NCBI RefSeq assembly: GCF_001658025.2
Contig: NZ_CP014007.2
Span: forward strand, 2,170,001-2,234,000
DNA: 64,000 nt
From: Kosakonia oryzae
GTDB taxonomy: Bacteria > Pseudomonadota > Gammaproteobacteria > Enterobacterales > Enterobacteriaceae
Direction of reading: 5' to 3'
In this document: positions 58,021-64,000 of the stretch, piece by piece
How the letters are laid out: every line of letters begins with the position of its first letter
How positions within the stretch are numbered: position 1 is the stretch's first letter
Notes under the pieces: model-generated
Told to the model about the DNA's origin: nothing
Databases searched by the model: none
What the model saw: only the letters and a program-made list of their open reading frames with translations
Made by a program: the position numbers and the translations under genes

Positions 58021-58836
58021 ATGCCTTTCAGTTGCCCGCTCTGTCACTCGCCTTTACAGCGTCGCGAGAGCGCCTTCATTTGTCCGCAGCGTCATCAGTT
58101 TGATCTGGCGAAAGAAGGTTATGTGAATCTGTTGCCGGTACAGCATAAACGTTCCCGCGATCCCGGCGATAGTGCGGAGATGATGCAGGCGCGACGTGCA
58201 TTTCTGGATGCTGGACACTATCAGCCGTTGCGGGATGCCATCGGCGTTCTGTTACAGGCCAGATTGCCAGAGCAGGCTGACGCGATACTGGATATTGGCT
58301 GTGGGGAAGGGTATTACACTCAGGCCTTTGCTGCGATAGGCCGACACCACGGTGCAAAAACGTTTGGGCTGGATGTCTCCAAAGCTGCGATTCGAGCGGC
58401 GGCAAAACGCTATCCACTGGTTATGTTTTGTGTGGCTTCCAGTCATCGTCTGCCGTTTGAAGATAAGAGCATAGACGCTCTGGTTCGCATCTATGCTCCC
58501 TGTAAAGCGGAAGAGCTGGCGCGTGTCATCAAGCCCGGTGGCGTAGTCATTACCGCTGCTCCCGGGCCTCGCCATTTGCTGGAACTGAAAGGGCTAATCT
58601 ACGACGACGTAAAACTGCATGCTGAAAATGCGGGCACAATAGAAGGATTTAAAGTAGTAGAAACCCGCGCACTGGCTTATGAGATGAGCCTTACCGGCCA
58701 GGAGGCGGTGGCTTTGCTACAGATGACGCCTTTTGCATGGCGGGCGAAACCGGAAGTATGGGAAATATTAGCGGCAACGGAACGCTTCCGCTGCCAGACA
58801 GATTTCAGTATTCACTGCTTACAGCGGGAAGATTAA
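58021..58836 (+). CDS. rlmA: 23S rRNA m1G745 methyltransferase RlmA
   Basis: Methylates G745 of 23S rRNA. It has 271 residues (E. coli 269). The N-terminal zinc finger is CPLCHSPL...[10 protein letters not shown], and the SAM-binding motif is [12 protein letters not shown] near residue 90. The last 4 bases overlap the convergent mntP stop. Confidence 0.95.
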   Translation: MPFSCPLCHSPLQRRESAFICPQRHQFDLAKEGYVNLLPVQHKRSRDPGDSAEMMQARRAFLDAGHYQPLRDAIGVLLQARLPEQADAILDIGCGEGYYTQAFAAIGRHHGAKTFGLDVSKAAIRAAAKRYPLVMFCVASSHRLPFEDKSIDALVRIYAPCKAEELARVIKPGGVVITAAPGPRHLLELKGLIYDDVKLHAENAGTIEGFKVVETRALAYEMSLTGQEAVALLQMTPFAWRAKPEVWEILAATERFRCQTDFSIHCLQRED

Positions 58837-59399
58837 CCGGCGAAGTGGTTCCACAGGATCTGTGCACCAATGCCAATCAGCACAATACCGCCAAGAATTT
58901 CGGCTCGTTTGCCCAGCAGCGGGCCGATAAAACGGCCAACCATAATCCCGAGCGTCGACATAATCAGCGTTGCACAACCAATCGCCAGCGCGGTGGCGAT
59001 AATATTAACCTGCAGGAAAGCCAGACCGACGCCAACAGCCATTGCGTCCAGACTGGTGGCAATGGCGGTCGTGACCAGCAGCCAGAAACCGTGACGATGC
59101 GGCGTTTCCGCTTCGCAACCGTCATCGCCGCGTACGCCTTCAATAATCATGCGCCCGCCAAGAAACATCAGTAGCACAAACGCGACCCAGTGGTTCCACT
59201 CCAGTACAAACTGGGTGGCCAGCATACCGAGGCCCCAACCGATGAGCGGCGTCAACGTTTCAATGGTGCCGAAAATAAGACCCGTGCGCAGTGCTTCAGA
59301 GAATTTAGGTTTATGCAGCGTCGCGCCTTTGCCGATGGAAGCAGCAAAAGCATCCATAGACATGCCAAAGGCGAGAAGAAGAGTAGCGGAAAGATTCAT
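58833..59399 (-). CDS. mntP: Manganese efflux pump MntP
   Basis: Inner-membrane Mn2+ exporter of 188 residues, as in E. coli, with six helices and the two Asp-containing family motifs ([15 protein letters not shown] and [15 protein letters not shown]). Expression is expected to respond to manganese at two levels: an MntR-type palindrome at 59712-59727 and the yybP-ykoY riboswitch in the leader. Confidence 0.95.
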   Translation of the reverse strand: MNLSATLLLAFGMSMDAFAASIGKGATLHKPKFSEALRTGLIFGTIETLTPLIGWGLGMLATQFVLEWNHWVAFVLLMFLGGRMIIEGVRGDDGCEAETPHRHGFWLLVTTAIATSLDAMAVGVGLAFLQVNIIATALAIGCATLIMSTLGIMVGRFIGPLLGKRAEILGGIVLIGIGAQILWNHFAG

Positions 59400-59454
59400 C
59401 GTGACGTCCTGACCGGGAATTCCATAAACACATCACTGCCCCCAGTAAACAGCA

Positions 59455-59588
59455 GTTAATGTGCCAATGGTCTCGCCTGACTGAAATAGATTCAGTCCGT
59501 ACGCGCCACGTTTTGCAACGAGTATGTTGACACGTACATTTCCGGATAAGCAGAAATCGGCTACTCCCCAACGACGGACGCACCTTAA
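59455..59588 (-). ncRNA. yybP-ykoY manganese riboswitch of mntP
   Basis: The minus-strand leader contains the conserved aptamer parts in order: TTGGGGAGTAGCCGATTTC, the ACATACTCG-like loop region, and GGCGAGACCATTGG. This is the Mn2+-sensing yybP-ykoY element known upstream of E. coli mntP. A downstream hairpin (CTGC / GCAG region near 59440) and an AGGA Shine-Dalgarno 8 bases before the ATG form the likely expression platform. Boundaries approximate. Confidence 0.85.
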
Positions 59589-59711
59589 CATATTTTGAGA
59601 ATATAAAACAACAACCGGAAAATATAATTCCAGTAACTAGTTGATAACGATTTGCATTTAGATTTATAGGTGAAAATAACGTTAATAAATATAAGTACAT
59701 TTCCCCCTTAA

Positions 59712-59727
59712 TATAGCAATGGCTATA
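59712..59727. promoter_or_regulatory. MntR-type box upstream of mntP
   Basis: TATAGCAATGGCTATA: perfect 6-bp arms TATAGC / GCTATA with a 4-base spacer, like the E. coli MntR consensus (AACATAGCAAAGGCTATGTT). It lies between yobD and the mntP leader. Confidence 0.65.
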
Positions 59728-59777
59728 AATTAGCTTATTTTTTATGCGGATAAATATAGATTTTGCTATATCTTAAC

Positions 59778-60236
59778 TCATTGAGTATTAACGATAACTT
59801 TATAAATTTTCTCAAGGTCGTCGATATTTCGCACACGGATAAGTAAGCGGCGCTGCTCTAATTGCATGACCAACACGCCATCTTCCGATAAATTCATCTC
59901 TTTAATACGGTTATATTCGATCCAGACATTAGCAAAGAAAAAGCCCCGCTCTTTAAAGATGATTTTCGGTGCGCGGATCCAAAAAAGATAAATACCGAGC
60001 AATGCCAGCGCAGATAATAACCATAGCGTTAAAGGGGAACCGCCATTCATCGTGTTGTTGTAAATCAGGATCGCCAGCAGGCCGACAAAAATAGCGCCAT
60101 CAGTGCGGCTTCTGCGCAGTAGGGGAACGGTCAGCAGCGATGCACCCTGACGACGTGGCATGACGAATTCGTCATAGATGGCGAAAGCAAACAGGGCGGC
60201 GACAAACGCCAGCAGAACGCTATCCGTAACGGTCAT
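59778..60236 (-). CDS. yobD: UPF0266 membrane protein YobD
   Basis: DUF986 inner-membrane protein, 152 residues as in E. coli, with three hydrophobic helices (residues ~5-20, 45-61, 68-85) and a C-terminal soluble part. Function unknown. It follows manZ by 57 bases on the same strand and may be read through from the man operon. Confidence 0.92.
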   Translation of the reverse strand: MTVTDSVLLAFVAALFAFAIYDEFVMPRRQGASLLTVPLLRRSRTDGAIFVGLLAILIYNNTMNGGSPLTLWLLSALALLGIYLFWIRAPKIIFKERGFFFANVWIEYNRIKEMNLSEDGVLVMQLEQRRLLIRVRNIDDLEKIYKVIVNTQ

Positions 60237-60293
60237 TGTTCCTCCTTAAAATAAAAACCGGGGGCGGTAAGCCCCCGGTTAACACATACCTGG

Positions 60294-61145
60294 TTACAGG
60301 CCCAGCAGGCCAATCGCGTAACCAACAATCCCGATGATAAAGAACCCGACGATAATCCACAGCGGGTTTACTTTCTTACGCAGCAGCCACATACAGGCGA
60401 AGGTTAACAGCAGAGGCACCAGACCCGGCATCAACTGGTCGAGAATGGTCTGTACGGTTGTCACCGTTGTTTTACCGGTCTGGTCAGTAATCTGCGAGAC
60501 AACCATTGGAATGTTAACGTGTGTCCACTTGTTCACCAGGGCGCCCATGACAAACAGGCCGAGGATTGACGCCCCCTCGGTCAGTTTCTGCAGGAAGCCG
60601 CCGCCCATATCTTTAACGATGTCGATACCTTTACGGTAACCGTACGCCACGCCGTAATAGCGTGTCGCCAGGCGGACAATATTAAAGAGGACAAAGAACA
60701 GCAATGGCCCGAGCAGGCTGCCGCTCATGGCAATACCAGCGCCCAGTGCAGCAAATACCGGCCGTACGGTTCCCCAGAAGATTGGGTCGCCCACACCGGC
60801 CAGCGGCCCCATCAGACCTACTTTAATACCGTTGATCGCGCCATCGTCGATCTCCGCGCCGTTGGCACGCTGCTCTTCCATCGCCAGCGTAACGCCGAGC
60901 ACCGGCGCGGCCACGTACGGATGGGTGTTGAAAAATTCGAGGTGGCGCTTAATTGCCTGGCGGCGCGCTTCGTTATTCTCAGGGTAAAGGCGTTTAATGG
61001 CCGGTACCATTGAGAAACAGAAGCCCAGCGCCTGCATACGTTCGAAGTTCCATGAACCCTGGAACAGGTTAGAACGAATGAACACACCACGAATGTCACT
61101 CTGGGTGAGTTTTCTCTCAGTCGGAGTTTTAGTCATATCAACCAT
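60294..61145 (-). CDS. manZ: PTS mannose transporter subunit IID (ManZ)
   Basis: IID membrane component of the mannose-family PTS, which imports and phosphorylates mannose, glucose, glucosamine and N-acetylglucosamine with ManX and ManY. It has 283 residues from the ATG at 61145 (MVDMTKTPTERKL), which has an AGGTG Shine-Dalgarno 6 bases upstream; a GTG three codons earlier overlaps that signal. The conserved GLMGPLAGVGDPIFWGTVRP block is present. The ManYZ pore is also used by phage lambda DNA and some bacteriocins. Confidence 0.95.
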   Translation of the reverse strand: MVDMTKTPTERKLTQSDIRGVFIRSNLFQGSWNFERMQALGFCFSMVPAIKRLYPENNEARRQAIKRHLEFFNTHPYVAAPVLGVTLAMEEQRANGAEIDDGAINGIKVGLMGPLAGVGDPIFWGTVRPVFAALGAGIAMSGSLLGPLLFFVLFNIVRLATRYYGVAYGYRKGIDIVKDMGGGFLQKLTEGASILGLFVMGALVNKWTHVNIPMVVSQITDQTGKTTVTTVQTILDQLMPGLVPLLLTFACMWLLRKKVNPLWIIVGFFIIGIVGYAIGLLGL

Positions 61146-61157
61146 GTCGTTCACCTG

Positions 61158-61958
61158 TTAATCCAGTTCGTTATCAAGATCGTTATTACCCGCCGCCGGA
61201 GCAGGGCCACCTGCGGAGCGGTTATATTTCGGGCTGAGCTGAATGTAGAGAATCGCCATTACCGCACCGATAACACCCAGCGATACCAGGTTGAAATTGG
61301 TAAAGGCGGCGGTTACAAAGCCGAGGTAGAAGAATGGCATCAGGTAGCCTGCGCGCATCATGTTGATGACCATTGCATAACCTACCACTACAATCATACC
61401 GCCGGCGATATTCAGACCGCTGGTCACCACTTCAGGAATGGCGTTCAGCATGCTCTGCACTTCGCTGGTGCCGACAGAGATGGCGACAATCACCGCCGGA
61501 ATGGCGATACGCATGGCTTGCAGGAACAGGGAAGAAACGTGGATCCACGAGAGCGCGGTCAGGTTGCCGCTTTCAGCCGCCTTATCCGCCGCATGCTGGA
61601 AGCCTACGGTGATAGTACGAACGATAATGGTCAACACCTGGCCCGCAGCGGCCAGCGGGATGGCGAGCGCGATACCCGCACCGATGCTCTGATGCCCGCC
61701 AATGACCAGAATGGTCGAAATAATCGACGCCAGTGCGGCATCAGGGGCAACTGCGGCACCGATGTTCATCCAGCCCAGCGCGATCATTTCCAGGGTACCA
61801 CCGATGATGATACCGGTTTTCATATCACCCAGGACGATACCTACCAGCGTACATGCCACCAACGGACGGTGGAACTGGAATTCGTCCAGTATCGACTCCA
61901 TACCGGCGATACATGCAACCACGAACACCAGCACAATCTGAAGAGTGGTAATCTCCAT
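61158..61958 (-). CDS. manY: PTS mannose transporter subunit IIC (ManY)
   Basis: IIC membrane channel subunit, 266 residues as in E. coli, with many hydrophobic helices and family sequences such as LVACTLVGIVLGDMKTGIIIGG and IGAAVAPDAALASIIST. It lies between manX (63-base gap) and manZ (12-base gap) in the operon. Confidence 0.96.
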   Translation of the reverse strand: MEITTLQIVLVFVVACIAGMESILDEFQFHRPLVACTLVGIVLGDMKTGIIIGGTLEMIALGWMNIGAAVAPDAALASIISTILVIGGHQSIGAGIALAIPLAAAGQVLTIIVRTITVGFQHAADKAAESGNLTALSWIHVSSLFLQAMRIAIPAVIVAISVGTSEVQSMLNAIPEVVTSGLNIAGGMIVVVGYAMVINMMRAGYLMPFFYLGFVTAAFTNFNLVSLGVIGAVMAILYIQLSPKYNRSAGGPAPAAGNNDLDNELD

Positions 61959-62021
61959 TGTACTTCTCCTATAGCTAAATCAGACGTAAATGTGAAAACT
62001 GAGTTAATCAGGTCGCCGCGG

Positions 62022-62984
62022 TTAGTTCGCCACTTTGCTGATCAAATCCATCATTTTCAGTTTCGGATCGTTTGAAACTTTACGGACTTCCAGTTCGATG
62101 CCGCGTTCGTTCAGTTTTTTGAAAGCTGCGATATCTTTCTCATCGACCGAAACAGCGTTGTTCACCTGGGTTTTGCCCTGGCGATACGCCATACCGCCAA
62201 TATTGACGCTGGTGATTTTCACGCCGCCTTCCACAACGCGTTCCACATCGGTCGGGTTAGTGAATAACAGCATGACGCGTTCACCCGCATATTTCGGGTT
62301 GTTGTAGACGCGCAGCATTTTGGCGACATCCACGACATGCGCAGTTACGCCGGGAGGGGCAACCTGGGTTAACAGGGTCTTACGTACGGTATCCGCTGCC
62401 ACTTCATCGCTAACAACGATAATGCGCGTGACATTGGTCTCTTTGGTCCAGCGAGTTGCCACCTGGCCGTGGATCAGACGGTCATCGATGCGCGCAAGGC
62501 CGATAACCATGTAATCATTCGGACCCATTGGCTTCGCAGGCGCTGCTGCCCTTGCTGGCGCAGGCGCAGGAGTCGGTTTTTCAACAGGTTGCGCTTTCAG
62601 GGCTTTCACCCCCTCACGTCCTGTTTCGACGGCTAACGCTACCAGTTCGTCGAAGGTCGGGTTATCGTCCCTGGCCATCAGTGTTTCCACCAGCATCGGA
62701 ACGTTCACACCGGCAATGACTTCGTAATGCTCTTTATCGACGACAATACGGCTGGCAGCGTTAAACGGACTACCGCCCCATGTATCGACGAGAAATAGCA
62801 CGCCTTTGCTGGTTTCCAGTTTCTCCAGTTGCGCGTTGTACTTTTCGATTAACGTTTCCGCATTTTCACCGGGAACGAAATCAATCCAACCGACGTTATC
62901 CTGCTCGCCCAGCAGCATTTCGGCGGTTTTCAGCAGTTGTTCCGCGGCCCAACCATGTGTGCCTATAACAATAGCAATGGTCAC
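62022..62984 (-). CDS. manX: PTS mannose transporter subunit IIAB (ManX)
   Basis: Cytoplasmic phosphotransfer protein, 320 residues (E. coli 323). IIA domain at the N-terminus with His10 in IGTHGW. An Ala/Pro-rich linker (about residues 134-152, APAPARAAAPAKP) leads to the IIB domain with its phospho-His in DDRLIHGQV. First gene of manXYZ, whose mRNA is a known SgrS and DicF target in E. coli. A Mlc-type site lies upstream. Confidence 0.96.
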   Translation of the reverse strand: MTIAIVIGTHGWAAEQLLKTAEMLLGEQDNVGWIDFVPGENAETLIEKYNAQLEKLETSKGVLFLVDTWGGSPFNAASRIVVDKEHYEVIAGVNVPMLVETLMARDDNPTFDELVALAVETGREGVKALKAQPVEKPTPAPAPARAAAPAKPMGPNDYMVIGLARIDDRLIHGQVATRWTKETNVTRIIVVSDEVAADTVRKTLLTQVAPPGVTAHVVDVAKMLRVYNNPKYAGERVMLLFTNPTDVERVVEGGVKITSVNIGGMAYRQGKTQVNNAVSVDEKDIAAFKKLNERGIELEVRKVSNDPKLKMMDLISKVAN

Positions 62985-63105
62985 TTGCTACCTCCTTCTT
63001 CTTGTCGTTAACACACCATTAATCGGTGTATTGTGGAATCTGTCCCGGTAAACCGAATCGATTCAGATATAAGGGTTAAAGCAAAAGACTAATTTCCTTC
63101 GTGAA

Positions 63106-63129
63106 TTATTTTAGATAGTGAAAAAATAA
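63106..63129. promoter_or_regulatory. Candidate Mlc/NagC operator upstream of manX
   Basis: TTATTTTAGATAGTGAAAAA, followed by AATAA, resembles the Mlc operators at ptsG (TTATTTTA, then GTG, then an A-rich arm). A TGTGA half-site that could be a CRP site follows at 63134-63138. Both fit glucose-responsive control of manXYZ. Rest of the 312-base gap: AT-rich promoter region, no gene seen. Confidence 0.45.
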
Positions 63130-63296
63130 TTTATGTGATGAAGATCCGTAATTTAGGTTTCGTATACGTGAAAATTCGGAGCGCAAAATATCCACATAAT
63201 TTGCAAAGTCTGGTAAATCTTTGCCAACAATAAATGCTCTCTGTTATGTTTACCGTTCGTTTAATTAGTCAGGAGTAGAGGGCTGTAGCCCACCGT

Positions 63297-63455
63297 ATGG
63301 ATCGTCACCGACGTCAGTTCACCTTCAGGCCTTTCAGTGCCGTGCATTCCGGCGTTTTCCGCCACTTTCCTAATATGTTCAATGCCATCATGCCTGTGCA
63401 TACTCGCACATCATTGCGTCACGCTTGTTGCAGGAGCCTGTCATGGAATTCTTAA
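63297..63455 (+). CDS. Possible leader ORF overlapping yoaE
   Basis: Open frame of 52 codons from ATG 63297 to TAA 63453-63455, overlapping the yoaE start by 13 bases in another frame. The product is very basic and His/Arg/Phe-rich ([13 protein letters not shown]...). A GGGCTGTAGCCC hairpin lies just before its ATG instead of a clear Shine-Dalgarno. A small gene (yoaL) has been reported overlapping yoaE in E. coli, but I cannot confirm this is the same reading frame. Confidence 0.3.
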   Translation: MDRHRRQFTFRPFSAVHSGVFRHFPNMFNAIMPVHTRTSLRHACCRSLSWNS

Positions 63456-64000
63456 TGGATCCCTCGATATGGGCGGGATTGCTAACGCTGGTTGTTCTGG
63501 AAATCGTACTGGGTATTGATAACCTGGTGTTTATTGCCATCCTTGCCGATAAACTGCCGCCCAAACAGCGTGATAAAGCACGCCTGCTCGGTCTGTCGCT
63601 CGCGCTGGTCATGCGCCTTGGCCTGCTGTCGCTGATTTCATGGATGGTGACGCTGACCCAACCGCTTTTCTCCGTGGGCAGTTTCAACTTCTCCGGTCGC
63701 GATTTGATCATGCTATTTGGTGGTGTGTTCCTGCTGTTCAAAGCCACAACGGAGCTGCATGAACGGCTGGAAAACCGCGAACATGATGGCGGGCACGGAA
63801 AAGGCTATGCCAGTTTCTGGGTGGTGGTCCTGCAAATTGTTATTCTTGATGCTGTTTTCTCGCTGGATGCCGTGATCACCGCTGTCGGTATGGTGAACCA
63901 TTTGCCGGTTATGATGGCGGCGGTCGTTATCGCAATGGCGGTTATGCTGCTGGCATCGAAACCGCTAACGCGTTTTGTTAACCAGCATCCGACGGTCGTT
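63443..64000 (+). CDS. yoaE: TerC-family membrane protein YoaE, 3'-truncated by window
   Basis: N-terminal 186 residues of a protein of about 518 residues in E. coli. The TerC membrane domain is visible with its hallmark Asp-containing helices ([20 protein letters not shown] and [17 protein letters not shown]). CBS and CorC/HlyC domains should follow beyond the window. AGGAG lies 7 bases before the ATG. TerC relatives (Alx, YkoY) take part in manganese export. Confidence 0.95.
   Translation, partial: MEFLMDPSIWAGLLTLVVLEIVLGIDNLVFIAILADKLPPKQRDKARLLGLSLALVMRLGLLSLISWMVTLTQPLFSVGSFNFSGRDLIMLFGGVFLLFKATTELHERLENREHDGGHGKGYASFWVVVLQIVILDAVFSLDAVITAVGMVNHLPVMMAAVVIAMAVMLLASKPLTRFVNQHPTVV

Noticed and set aside
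63260-63310. yybP-ykoY riboswitch before yoaE (GGAGTAG)
   Set aside because: Only the GGAGTAG heptamer is shared; the second conserved block with GAGACC is missing.

Overview
The window is a chromosomal segment of an enterobacterium (family Enterobacteriaceae). Gene order from aspS to yoaE follows the Escherichia coli aspS-ruvB-znu-zwf-eda-purT-ptrB-holE-pphA-prc-kdgR-cspC-manXYZ region almost gene for gene. The proteins are close to, but clearly different from, their E. coli counterparts. MgrB, KdgR, YebV/YebW, SdsR RNA and the LetA/LetB pair all fit this family. I cannot fix the genus from sequence alone; Kosakonia/Enterobacter/Klebsiella-like is my guess.

Layout. 1-7013: aspS (cut at the left edge), nudB, yebC, ruvC, then a divergent XRE/MmyB regulator and atypical SDR pair placed between ruvC and the SOS-controlled ruvAB operon. 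7099-12102: zinc uptake znuBC/znuA around a Zur-type operator, then mepM and lpxM. 12148-19128: pykA, hexR, zwf, edd, eda (lower glycolysis and Entner-Doudoroff) with HexR-type and GntR-type sites. 19200-26797: purT (PurR box), yebG (LexA box), yebF, yebE, ptrB, exoX, holE, copC-copD-yebY.

26954-27057 encodes the stationary-phase small RNA SdsR. From its 3' end to just before pphA (about 27.06-41.2 kb) lies roughly 14 kb that the E. coli order does not have. It holds a decayed prophage edge (integrase fragment abutting a tail-fibre-assembly fragment), an AT-rich frameshifted acyltransferase, and a truncated IS3-family element. It continues with blc lipocalin, a MipA/OmpV outer-membrane protein divergent from a two-component system, an RND efflux pair, a LysR regulator with a quinone-oxidoreductase-like dehydrogenase, and a VirK-family gene. 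The SdsR/SraC locus is known in Salmonella as an insertion hot spot, so this is read as a composite island.

41345-64000 returns to the backbone: pphA, yebW, yebV, rsmF, letB-letA, msrC, proQ-prc, htpX, yebQ, kdgR, yobH, mgrB, yebO, an extra metallo-beta-lactamase-fold gene, yobF (probably frameshifted), cspC, rlmA, mntP with a Mn2+ (yybP-ykoY) riboswitch and an MntR-type box, yobD, manZ-manY-manX, and the 5' part of yoaE with a possible leader ORF.

Most interesting observations: an AU-rich hairpin that buries the virK Shine-Dalgarno; a ruvA LexA box that is also a near-perfect terminator; the MipA/two-component/RND cluster with 22-bp-phased direct repeats in both of its promoters; a 25-bp tandem duplication upstream of kdgR; and the collapsed prophage at the SdsR hot spot. 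All identifications are from reading the sequence and remembered family knowledge; no searches were run.
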